A stretch of 6,873 nucleotides of DNA from Methylobacter sp. (GTDB taxonomy: Bacteria > Pseudomonadota > Gammaproteobacteria > Methylococcales > Methylomonadaceae): positions 1 to 6,873 of the forward strand of contig JAQTLI010000154.1 in NCBI GenBank assembly GCA_028714995.1, given 5' to 3'. The position numbers and the translations under genes are program-made. Under the pieces are notes generated by a model that saw only the letters and a program-made list of their open reading frames with translations, searched no databases and was not told the DNA's origin. This document shows, piece after piece, positions 1 through 5,675 of this stretch. The number at the start of each line of letters is the position of its first letter. The stretch's first letter is position 1.

Positions 1-1241
1 GGACCCTGGTGGATTTCTTCCACTTCAATGGTGACCATTTCAAATGGTTCGCACTTTTTGCCATCAATTTCTTTGATGATAACTTCGGGACGTGACACAC
101 CCATTTCAAAGCCTTCGCGGCGCATATTTTCAATTAAAACCGATAAATGCAACTCACCACGACCAGATACTTTAAACTTATCAGGGTCTCCAGTATCTTC
201 AACTTTTAACGCGACGTTATGTTGCAATTCTTTATCCAATCTGTCACGTATTTGTCGCGTAGTAACAAATTTACCTTCCCGTCCCGCAAACGGCGAGTTA
301 TTGACCTGAAAGGTCATGGTCACGGTAGGCTCATCAACCGATAACGGAGTCATGGCTTCTACAGCATCCGGATGACAAATGGTGTCTGAAATTTCCAGCT
401 TTTCAATTCCGGCAAAAGCAATAATGTCACCAGCACGCGCTTCCTGAACTTCTACACGATCAAGGCCGTGAAAGCCATAGAGCTGCAACATGCGACCTTT
501 ACGTTCAACGCCATCTCTATTAACAATAACCAATGGCATATTGGGCTTTATGCTGCCGCGTTGAATACGACCGATACCAATGACGCCGGTATAAGTGTTG
601 TAATCCAGGCTTGAAACCTGCATTTGGAAAGGGCCGTCCATATCAACGGGCGGCGGACTGACTTTAGAAACAATCGTTTCAAACAGCGGAGTCATATCGC
701 CGCCAGTGATAGTGTGCTCTAAACCAGCATAGCCATTGATTGCCGAAGCAAAAACAATGGGAAAATCCAGTTGTTCATCGGTAGCGCCCAATCGGTCAAA
801 CAAATCAAAGGTTTGATCCACAACCCAATCAGGACGAGCACCTGGACGGTCAATCTTATTGATAACCACGATAGGTTTTAAACCCAAGGCAAAGGCTTTT
901 TGCGTTACAAAACGTGTTTGCGGCATTGGCCCATCAACGGCATCAACCAATAGCAATACGGAATCAACCATCGACAATACCCGCTCCACTTCGCCACCAA
1001 AATCGGCATGGCCTGGGGTATCAACAATATTAATGTGATAGCCATTCCAATCCAGCGCGGTATTTTTGGCCAGAATGGTGATACCGCGTTCCTTTTCAAT
1101 ATCATTGGAGTCCATGATCCGCTCAGTGACTTTAGCATGAGCGGCAAACGTGCCGGACTGTTGCAATAATTTATCAACCAAGGTCGTTTTACCGTGGTCA
1201 ACGTGCGCAATAATTGCAATGTTTCTTAATTTTTCGATCAC
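1..1241 (-). CDS. typA: Translational GTPase TypA/BipA, N-terminal 413 codons (C-terminus outside window)
   Basis: Ribosome-binding GTPase of the elongation factor G family, which acts in the cytoplasm in ribosome assembly and stress or cold adaptation. The frame is open without a break. The G motifs are all present: AHVDHGKT at residues 12-19 (P-loop), switch I ending in ERGIT at 51-55, DTPGH at 74-78, NKID at 128-131 and SA at 166-167. The EF-G-like domain II and the start of domain III follow, including GRGELHLSVLIENMRREGFE. The family is about 600 residues, so roughly one third is cut off at the left edge. The start is GTG at 1241: a TAA lies two codons upstream in frame, and the next residues (IEKLRNIAIIAHVDHGKTT) are those I recall for E. 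coli BipA. The ribosome binding site is weak (AGAG, about 9 bases upstream). The nearest gene upstream on the same strand is the rhodanese, 167 bases away. Identification is very sure. Confidence 0.97.
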   Translation of the reverse strand, partial: MIEKLRNIAIIAHVDHGKTTLVDKLLQQSGTFAAHAKVTERIMDSNDIEKERGITILAKNTALDWNGYHINIVDTPGHADFGGEVERVLSMVDSVLLLVDAVDGPMPQTRFVTQKAFALGLKPIVVINKIDRPGARPDWVVDQTFDLFDRLGATDEQLDFPIVFASAINGYAGLEHTITGGDMTPLFETIVSKVSPPPVDMDGPFQMQVSSLDYNTYTGVIGIGRIQRGSIKPNMPLVIVNRDGVERKGRMLQLYGFHGLDRVEVQEARAGDIIAFAGIEKLEISDTICHPDAVEAMTPLSVDEPTVTMTFQVNNSPFAGREGKFVTTRQIRDRLDKELQHNVALKVEDTGDPDKFKVSGRGELHLSVLIENMRREGFEMGVSRPEVIIKEIDGKKCEPFEMVTIEVEEIHQG

Positions 1242-1276
1242 TTTTTAGTTACTCTAATGTTTAAATGAACTGATAC

Positions 1277-1300
1277 ACCAGATTACATGAGTGATCTGGT
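1277..1300 (-). repeat. Stem-loop upstream of typA
   Basis: Two 10-base arms, 1277-1286 and 1291-1300, pair with a single mismatch (a T/G wobble when read on the plus strand) around the 4-base loop ATGA. It sits 36 bases upstream of the typA GTG. On the minus strand no T-run follows it, so it is not a standard terminator. It could be a leader hairpin of typA or a protein binding site. No function is shown. Confidence 0.4.
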
Positions 1301-1381
1301 TAAAAAATGCAGGGAGAAGAAAGGACGGCGATATTGCCATCATGACTGCGATTTAGATTTTGTTGGACGCACCCAGCTTAG

Positions 1382-1404
1382 TTTAATTATATCATATAAT
1401 TAAA
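1382..1404. repeat. Perfect AT-only palindrome after the rhodanese gene
   Basis: Eleven-base arms (1382-1392 and 1394-1404) are exact inverted copies around a single C at 1393, and every other base is A or T. It begins 4 bases past the rhodanese stop codon. It could weakly end or stabilise the rhodanese transcript, or be a DNA-binding site. It lacks the GC-rich stem of a typical intrinsic terminator. Confidence 0.5.
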
Positions 1405-1408
1405 TTAA

Positions 1409-1801
1409 TTAACTCTGCTCCCAAGGCAGCCCATGAAAGCGCCAGCCGCCAAGATTGCCCCGATGTTTATGCCCATCCAAGGCACCTTCAAAACCATCAA
1501 CAATATTAACTAAATGCTTATAACCTGCATCTTCAAGTGCTTTAGCTGCATCCAGCGACCGCTGACCACTGCGACAAAGCAGTAAAATCGGCGCACTGTT
1601 GTTAGGTACGATTTTTTTAACTTCGGCAACAAATTGCGGATTAACCTGCCAATCAGGCGATTCCTTCCAGGGAATATGAATAGCTCCGGGGGGATGTCCA
1701 ACAAATGAATGCTCAACCTTTGTTCTTACATCCACCAATACCGCATCAGAATTATTTTTTAACAAATTCCAGGCTTGTTGTGGATCTAAATTTTCTATCA
1801 T
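1409..1801 (-). CDS. Single-domain rhodanese-like sulfurtransferase
   Basis: Small cytoplasmic rhodanese-fold protein of 130 residues, which would carry sulfur as a persulfide on its catalytic cysteine. Numbered from the ATG at 1801, it shows the DVRT motif at 24-27, GHPPGAIHIPW at 35-45 and the active-site loop CRSGQRS with Cys76. A GW-(x)4-GLPW-like tail follows near the C-terminus, as is common in stand-alone rhodaneses. The loop is intact, so it is probably active, but the sulfur donor and acceptor cannot be read from the sequence. The start is uncertain: ATG 1801 gives the usual family N-terminus (MIENLDPQQAW) but has no clear Shine-Dalgarno. An in-frame TTG at 1834 would add 11 residues. 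A sigma70-like promoter lies about 120 bases upstream, so the gene is probably expressed separately from lysR. It may read on into typA, because no strong terminator lies between them. Confidence 0.9.
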   Translation of the reverse strand: MIENLDPQQAWNLLKNNSDAVLVDVRTKVEHSFVGHPPGAIHIPWKESPDWQVNPQFVAEVKKIVPNNSAPILLLCRSGQRSLDAAKALEDAGYKHLVNIVDGFEGALDGHKHRGNLGGWRFHGLPWEQS

Positions 1802-1835
1802 CGTGTAACCAATGTGTGTGTTTCTGACCGCCAAA

Positions 1836-1882
1836 CTGGATCCCGTCCCTCAAATCCAGCCATTGCTTGCTGAACAAGCAAT
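1836..1882 (-). repeat. Two inverted repeats in the rhodanese leader
   Basis: The first has an exact 8-bp stem, 1862-1869 with 1875-1882 (ATTGCTTG / CAAGCAAT), around a 5-base loop. The second pairs CTGGAT at 1836-1841 with ATCCAG at 1854-1859. Its loop holds the purine-rich stretch GAGGGACGGG (minus strand), the only ribosome-binding-like sequence near the alternative TTG start. Both lie between the predicted promoter and the coding start, so they would be in the 5' leader. On the plus strand the first stem is followed by TTTT-C, a weak terminator look, but no plus-strand gene precedes it. Confidence 0.4.
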
Positions 1883-1923
1883 TTTCTTTATAAAACAGTG
1901 ATCCATCCGTTATAAGTCCGCCT

Positions 1924-1951
1924 ATTATCGCATCCCTTAGGCCACGGTCAA
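1924..1951 (-). promoter_or_regulatory. Predicted sigma70-type promoter for the rhodanese gene
   Basis: On the minus strand, TTGACC (1951-1946) and GATAAT (1929-1924) are separated by 16 bases. Each box matches the consensus at 5 of 6 positions. Transcription would start near 1917, leaving a leader of about 80-115 bases depending on the start codon. Seen by pattern only. Confidence 0.5.
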
Positions 1952-2029
1952 GAAATCGACTCACAACAGCATCCTCAAAACTGGATTTCTTATAATGAAG
2001 CAGTCATCGCCATACCGACAAAACCGCCA

Positions 2030-2938
2030 TTATTCTGTCCCAGGCAAGCTCACCCGATGCCCCAACCATTCCTGCAAAAAATCCATAAAAACTCTGACCT
2101 TAGCTGACAAATATTTTCGATGCGGGTATACCGCATGAACATCCAGGGGTGGCGAGGTGTAATTTTCCAGAACAACTTTCAGTTTGCCCTTTTCAATATC
2201 CCTGCCCACAATATAAGTTGGCAACATCACCAATCCCAAACCGTTAATTGCAGCAATCCGAATCGGATCCGCAACATTTGCCTGCATCCGCCCTGAAACA
2301 GTTATCCCCGTATATCCGGCTTCACCCTTGAACAGCCACTTATTCCTCGGCGCGATAGCCCAATTAACCAGGCAGCTGTGATCTTCCAAATCTTCCGGCG
2401 TCTGCGGAATACCATATTGCGCAAAATACTCCGGTGATCCGCAAACAACCAATGACGAACTGGCCAATTTCCGTGCAAACATGCTGGTATCATCCAAAGC
2501 GCCCAAAGAAATAGCGACATCAATCCCTTCATCAATCAAGTCCCCAGGACTGCTCTGTAAAATCATCTCGACGGTTAAATCGGGATGCATCTTCAAAAAC
2601 TCAGCTACAGCACGCGCAATATGAGTCGCCCCGATCACTGGCGGCGCACTGATTCTTAAAACACCCCTAGGCTCTGTCTGCAAATGCGTCACAGCAGCCT
2701 CCATTTCTTCAACATCAACTAACACTTGCTGGCACCGTTCCAGGTAGGATGCGCCCACATCTGTCAGACTTAAGCTACGTGTAGTCCGGTTGAATAACCG
2801 CGTCCCCAATGTGCCCTCAAGCTGCATAATATGCTTGGTTGCCATCGCCCTGGAAATATCCAGATCACGAGCACCACCCGCAAAGCTTCCGGCCTTTGCC
2901 ACGCGAACAAACACATTCATGCTGGTTAATTTATCCAC
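2030..2938 (-). CDS. LysR-family transcriptional regulator (CrgA/DhcR-like type)
   Basis: DNA-binding regulator of 302 residues, typical for the LysR family. The N-terminal winged helix-turn-helix covers about residues 1-60 (SFAGGARDLDISRAMATKHI, then LGTRLFNRTTRSLSLTD at about 45-61). A linker helix follows, then a periplasmic-binding-protein-like effector domain from about 90 to 295. The effector, and so the regulated pathway, cannot be told from the sequence. The start is GTG at 2938: a TAA stop lies directly before it in frame, and the next in-frame ATG is codon 7. The ribosome binding site is modest (AGAG, 8 bases upstream). It is divergent from a small membrane-protein ORF beginning at 3166. 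The shared region carries a LysR-type dyad on top of this gene's -10 box, which fits negative autoregulation. No clear terminator follows its stop codon. Confidence 0.95.
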   Translation of the reverse strand: MDKLTSMNVFVRVAKAGSFAGGARDLDISRAMATKHIMQLEGTLGTRLFNRTTRSLSLTDVGASYLERCQQVLVDVEEMEAAVTHLQTEPRGVLRISAPPVIGATHIARAVAEFLKMHPDLTVEMILQSSPGDLIDEGIDVAISLGALDDTSMFARKLASSSLVVCGSPEYFAQYGIPQTPEDLEDHSCLVNWAIAPRNKWLFKGEAGYTGITVSGRMQANVADPIRIAAINGLGLVMLPTYIVGRDIEKGKLKVVLENYTSPPLDVHAVYPHRKYLSAKVRVFMDFLQEWLGHRVSLPGTE

Positions 2939-2992
2939 TTACATATCTCTGAAAATGATTTCTTAAAAATAAAAACGTGATCAAGTTGACAG

Positions 2993-3015
2993 AATAATTG
3001 ACATTATCAATTATT
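2993..3015. promoter_or_regulatory. Candidate LysR-type operator (T-N11-A dyad)
   Basis: AATAATTG (2993-3000) and its exact inverse CAATTATT (3008-3015) flank 7 bases. T2998 and A3010 give the T-N11-A spacing typical of LysR-family sites. It lies 55-77 bases upstream of the regulator's start and covers its predicted -10 box. Two overlapping TTGACA boxes (2986-2991 and 2998-3003) on the plus strand also touch this area. Binding is inferred from family behaviour. Confidence 0.5.
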
Positions 3016-3031
3016 TCTTAAATAGAAACAA
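3003..3031 (-). promoter_or_regulatory. Predicted promoter of the LysR-family gene
   Basis: On the minus strand, TTGTTT (3031-3026) and GATAAT (3008-3003) are 17 bases apart, followed by a start of transcription near 2996. The -10 box lies in the centre of the dyad at 2993-3015, so a bound regulator would block it. Confidence 0.5.
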
Positions 3032-3051
3032 TCCATTTATTATATCCTGCA

Positions 3052-3079
3052 TTGTATCCAATAAATATCTCTGTATAGT
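3052..3079 (+). promoter_or_regulatory. Possible promoter for the small membrane-protein ORF
   Basis: TTGTAT (3052-3057) and TATAGT (3074-3079) are 16 bases apart, giving a 5' leader of about 80 bases before ATG 3166. The -35 box is a weak match (4 of 6) and the -10 box is better (5 of 6). Tentative. Confidence 0.25.
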
Positions 3080-3165
3080 ACATATCAACATCCTGACAAA
3101 GTAAACTTTGCCAGTTAGCATCTAAACTACAGAAAGATTTCAAAACACATTACTGAACATAAACA

Positions 3166-3318
3166 ATGAACGACTTCAACGAAGGCATTTTTATTGGCTT
3201 AATGTTTGTTGCCGGCATATGGTGTTTTATTTCAGGTCAATTTATTGCCTCAACTGTGTTATTTGCTGGTGCTGCTATTTACAGCAACATAGCTTTGAGA
3301 GCAAAGCTGAGCAACTAG
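3166..3318 (+). CDS. Small predicted membrane protein (50 residues)
   Basis: An ATG-to-TAG frame of 50 codons that I do not recognise as a named family. It starts MNDFNEG, followed by two hydrophobic stretches, about residues 8-24 (IFIGLMFVAGIWCFISG) and 26-43 (FIASTVLFAGAAIYSNIA). It ends in a short positively charged tail (LRAKLSN), so a two-helix hairpin in the inner membrane is likely. Supporting points are a smooth amino-acid composition, a position opposite a divergent LysR regulator with a candidate operator between them, and a strong intrinsic terminator 76 bases after the stop. Against it, no Shine-Dalgarno is visible before the ATG and the length is short. It may be the regulator's target, but that is inferred only from layout. 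Confidence 0.5.
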   Translation: MNDFNEGIFIGLMFVAGIWCFISGQFIASTVLFAGAAIYSNIALRAKLSN

Positions 3319-3393
3319 GCTCAAATGATTTAATTACCTCCTGGTATCGTACCTACAAGCAGATCTTCCTCATTATATACTGCTTGATTTTTC

Positions 3394-3430
3394 ACCTCCC
3401 TCTGCTGCAAAGCACTGGGAGGTTTTTTTT
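3394..3430 (+). terminator. Strong intrinsic terminator after the small ORF
   Basis: ACCTCCC (3394-3400) pairs with GGGAGGT (3417-3423), with an inner GCT/AGC pairing, and runs straight into eight T (3423-3430). This is a good rho-independent terminator on the plus strand. It supports the idea that the stretch upstream, containing the 50-codon ORF, is transcribed rightwards. Confidence 0.85.
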
Positions 3431-3697
3431 GCCTACAGGGATGTAAGACAAGGAGGGTAAGCAGAAGCGGAAGCTTTACATGCAGGGCAGTGCGTACACC
3501 CGGCAATATTATTCTGCATTCGCTCCATTTATGGAGGTCAGAAGCAGGTAAGGCCGTGAGTACGCTTATTATGAATGAATTGGCAGAACGCCCAAAAGTA
3601 GACGCATTAGGCGTCGTTATTCATGCTGATTTATAAGTTTGACCCATCCATAAAATCATACAGATTAAGTAATCAGACCATATAAATCGCCGCACAC
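3431..3697. other. Gene-poor island between two facing terminators, with structured sequence
   Basis: No confident gene. The stretch lies between a rightward terminator on its left and a leftward terminator on its right, so transcripts from both sides should stop here. It contains a nested inverted repeat (3492-3565) and a 5-bp stem at 3601-3615 (GACGC/GCGTC). A frame on the plus strand is open from 3388 to the TAA at 3636. The only usual start codons in it are GTG 3490 (48 residues), GTG 3556 and ATG 3571. The predicted peptide (including WRSEAGKAVSTLIMNELAER and PKVDALGVVIHADL) reads smoothly, but I do not recognise it. It could be a multi-copy intergenic repeat, a gene remnant or a structured RNA. 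Confidence 0.4.
3492..3565. repeat. Nested imperfect inverted repeat, possible structured RNA or repeat unit
   Basis: The outer arms 3492-3504 and 3553-3565 match as inverted copies at 11 of 13 positions. Inside them, CTGC (3514-3517) pairs with GCAG (3544-3547), and CTCCA (3523-3527) with TGGAG (3532-3536) around TTTA. The three stems stack in order, giving one long hairpin with internal loops. No T-run follows on either strand, so it is not a terminator. Confidence 0.45.
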
Positions 3698-3736
3698 AAA
3701 AAAACCAGCGGCTCCTAACTTTAGAATACCGCTGGT
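3698..3736 (-). terminator. Intrinsic terminator of the helix-hairpin-helix gene
   Basis: On the minus strand, ACCAGCGG (3736-3729) pairs exactly with CCGCTGGT (3711-3704) and is followed by a run of T (complement of the seven A at 3698-3704). It begins 22 bases after the stop codon of the ComEA-like gene. Confidence 0.85.
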
Positions 3737-3758
3737 GATCTAAAAGGTTTATTGATAT

Positions 3759-4043
3759 TTATTTCTTGTCTTTCTTTGGATCAGCACCTGCTGCATCACT
3801 TAACAAAACATCCTGTTTGATTTTTTCAATTGTTTTATCGCCAATACCAGACACATTAGCTAAATCTTCTGCTGATTTAAATGCCCCTTTTTCTTCCCTG
3901 TATTTAACGATAGCCTCGGCTTTTTTCATGCCTATTCCATCCAAAGCATCCGAGAGAGTTTTTGCATCGGCCGTATTAATGTTTACCGGAGAGGCAATAG
4001 CATTGAATGCACAAAGGGATAACAAAACAATTAACTTTTTCAT
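3759..4043 (-). CDS. Secreted ComEA-like helix-hairpin-helix protein
   Basis: Small exported DNA-binding-type protein of 94 residues. A signal peptide (MKKLIVLLSLCAFNAIA, cleavage expected near residue 17-18) leads into one ComEA-type domain. This has the NINTAD motif at 21-26 and two helix-hairpin-helix motifs, LDGIGMKKAEAIVKYRE at 34-50 and VSGIGDKTIEKIKQD at 64-78, then a lysine-rich tail. In naturally competent Gram-negative bacteria, short periplasmic ComEA proteins bind incoming DNA and pull it through the outer membrane. Whether this host is competent is not shown here. ATG 4043 is chosen because AAAGG sits 7 bases upstream and it starts a proper signal peptide. An in-frame start at 4118 would put 25 unlikely residues before it. 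The gene follows ugd on the same strand after 188 bases, probably with its own promoter, and ends at a clear terminator. Confidence 0.92.
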   Translation of the reverse strand: MKKLIVLLSLCAFNAIASPVNINTADAKTLSDALDGIGMKKAEAIVKYREEKGAFKSAEDLANVSGIGDKTIEKIKQDVLLSDAAGADPKKDKK

Positions 4044-4050
4044 ATATTTT

Positions 4051-4055
4051 CCTTT
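4051..4055 (-). promoter_or_regulatory. Ribosome binding site deciding the start of the ComEA-like gene
   Basis: AAAGG on the minus strand, followed by 7 bases and then ATG 4043. No comparable site precedes the longer in-frame start at 4118. Confidence 0.7.
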
Positions 4056-4177
4056 AAAAAAATAGTAAATCAATTTATGAACAGTCTTGTTATCGCTTAC
4101 CAAAATAATTTTGACCATTCGCCAAAAAGTGTAGTGGTTTGTTTTACAAATAGGTGTCTAACTTCTAACATTATTCA

Positions 4178-4207
4178 AAATTTAAGACCCTCATCCCAAA
4201 TTTAAGA
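4178..4207. repeat. Two direct copies of AAATTTAAGA, 20 bases apart
   Basis: Exact 10-base copies at 4178-4187 and 4198-4207, in the gap between the ugd stop and the ComEA-like gene. The 20-base period is about two helical turns, as for a two-site regulator. In AT-rich DNA this may be chance. Confidence 0.3.
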
Positions 4208-4231
4208 AATTTTATCTGCTATTTCAAATAA

Positions 4232-5551
4232 TTAACGGCCAATCGTGTAATACTCCAGTCCGCTATGTTTAACCAAATTCGGCTCATACATATTACGGCC
4301 GTCAAAAATCACTTTATCATGCAACTGTAGGCTCAACGCGTCAAAATCAGGACTACGGAATTGCTTCCATTCCGTAACAATTACCAAAGCATTGGCTTGT
4401 ATTAAGGCGGCCTTAGGCGTATCGCAATAGCTCAGACCCTGTTTATTTCCATAAAGTCGCCGCGCTTCTTCCTGTGCCTCAGGATCGTAGGCCTGAACCA
4501 TTGCGCCCGCTTCAATCAAAGCTTCCAATAACACCCTACTTGGTGCATCGCGCATGTCATCGGTATTGGGTTTAAACGCCAGCCCCCACAGAGCGAATAC
4601 CTTGCCTGTTAAATCACCTTGATAATGTTTATTAATCTTTTCAAACAACCGGTGTTTTTGACGGTTATTGACATTCTCTACTGCATTGAGCAATTCTGCA
4701 TGATAGCCGATTTCTTTTGCCGTTCTTTCCAGCGCCTTTACATCTTTGGGAAAGCAGGAGCCGCCATAGCCACAGCCTGGATAAATAAAGCTATAGCCAA
4801 TACGACTATCAGAACCTATTCCCTGCCTGACATGCTCGATATCCGCGCCCAAATGTTCCGCCAGATTCGCCAATTCATTCATAAAACTGATTTTAGTCGC
4901 CAGCATGGCATTAGCTGCGTACTTGGTTAATTCAGCTGAACGTATGTCCATTACGATAATGCGTTCATGACTACGGTTAAACGGCGAGTATAGCGCTTTA
5001 AGCAGTTCTGCTGTCCTAGGGTTGTCCGTACCAATGATGATACGATCCGGCTTCATAAAATCATCCAGCGCCGCACCCTCTTTCAGGAACTCTGGATTTG
5101 AAACCACATCAAATTCCAGCGCTTTACCACGAGCGGTTAATATCTGCTGCATGATCGCTTTGACCTTATCAGCAGTACCTACAGGAACTGTCGATTTGTC
5201 GATAACGATACGGTAATCTTCCATATTTTCGGCAATGCTTTTTGCAACTGCCAATACATATTGCAAATCCGCTGACCCATCTTCATCCGGCGGCGTGCCA
5301 ACGGCTATGAATTGAAACAAGCCATGACCTACAGCCTCTTTAACATCCGAGGTAAATCTTAACCGGCCGGCTGATTGATTTTCTTTTACCATGGCTTCCA
5401 GGCCCGGCTCATAAATAGGGATGATGCCTTGTTGCAGCTTGGCGATTTTAGCTTCATCAATATCCATACAGATAACATCATTGCCAACTTCTGCAAGACA
5501 TGTGCCTGTGACTAACCCGACATAACCACTGCCAAATACTGTAATTTTCAT
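4232..5551 (-). CDS. ugd: UDP-glucose 6-dehydrogenase
   Basis: Cytoplasmic NAD-dependent enzyme that oxidises UDP-glucose in two steps to UDP-glucuronate, a precursor for capsule, exopolysaccharide or lipid A sugars. It is full length at 439 residues. The N-terminal Rossmann domain starts MKITVFGSGYVGLVTG with the GxGYVG nucleotide loop at 7-12. The conserved VGTPPDEDGSADL (84-96), STVPVGT (120-126) and NPEFLKEG (152-159) follow. Lys210 and Asn214 lie in LTKYAAN, and the catalytic Cys266 in GYGGSCFPKD (261-270). The C-terminal UDP-binding domain contains GLAFKPNTDDMRDAPS (323-338). All catalytic residues are present. ATG 5551 fits the family start exactly, although no strong Shine-Dalgarno is visible. 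It is divergent from relA and 124 bases from its start. No polysaccharide genes are seen beside it in this window, and no clear terminator follows it. Confidence 0.97.
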   Translation of the reverse strand: MKITVFGSGYVGLVTGTCLAEVGNDVICMDIDEAKIAKLQQGIIPIYEPGLEAMVKENQSAGRLRFTSDVKEAVGHGLFQFIAVGTPPDEDGSADLQYVLAVAKSIAENMEDYRIVIDKSTVPVGTADKVKAIMQQILTARGKALEFDVVSNPEFLKEGAALDDFMKPDRIIIGTDNPRTAELLKALYSPFNRSHERIIVMDIRSAELTKYAANAMLATKISFMNELANLAEHLGADIEHVRQGIGSDSRIGYSFIYPGCGYGGSCFPKDVKALERTAKEIGYHAELLNAVENVNNRQKHRLFEKINKHYQGDLTGKVFALWGLAFKPNTDDMRDAPSRVLLEALIEAGAMVQAYDPEAQEEARRLYGNKQGLSYCDTPKAALIQANALVIVTEWKQFRSPDFDALSLQLHDKVIFDGRNMYEPNLVKHSGLEYYTIGR

Positions 5552-5593
5552 TTTGCGTTATTTATTAATGTTATTGAAAGATGACGAGGTAGC

Positions 5594-5641
5594 ATGACAA
5601 CTGATCAAAATTTTACATTTACAGACATTAGCCTATTATAG
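5594..5641 (+). other. Short ORF (15 codons) upstream of relA: leader peptide or out-of-frame N-terminus
   Basis: ATG 5594 follows GAGG with a tight 4-base gap and reads MTTDQNFTFTDISLL before TAG at 5639-5641. It is in a different frame from relA and ends 34 bases before relA's ATG. It could be a leader peptide or the original relA N-terminus cut off by a one-base insertion, or it may not be translated. A promoter-like pair within it would make relA transcripts that lack it. Confidence 0.2.
5612..5639 (+). promoter_or_regulatory. Predicted sigma70-type promoter of relA
   Basis: TTTACA (5612-5617) and TATTAT (5634-5639), both 5 of 6 to consensus, with a 16-base spacer. Transcription would start near 5646, about 30 bases before ATG 5676, which fits that start codon. 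Confidence 0.45.
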
Positions 5642-5675
5642 CGGCCAAGTTTTACAAATTGCTTACAATCGTTTA

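Noticed and set aside
28..309. 93-codon plus-strand frame
   Set aside because: It is antisense to the conserved domain III region of typA.
905..1219. 104-codon minus-strand frame inside typA
   Set aside because: It is out of frame with typA, which shows every G motif without interruption.
2302..2535. 77-codon minus-strand frame inside the LysR gene
   Set aside because: It is an alternative frame of an intact LysR-family effector domain.
3219..3446. 75-codon plus-strand frame
   Set aside because: It overlaps the better 50-codon ORF out of frame and reads through the strong terminator at 3394-3430. Its composition (many Cys, Tyr and Phe) looks like a shadow.
3766..4065. 99-codon plus-strand frame
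   Set aside because: It lies exactly antisense to the ComEA-like gene, whose signal peptide, motifs, ribosome binding site and terminator are all clear.
4044..4118. N-terminal extension of the ComEA-like protein
   Set aside because: The extra 25 residues would bury a good signal peptide, while ATG 4043 has a proper Shine-Dalgarno.
4619..5216. Plus-strand frames opposite ugd
   Set aside because: They are antisense shadows of a full-length, fully conserved ugd and have no recognisable motifs.
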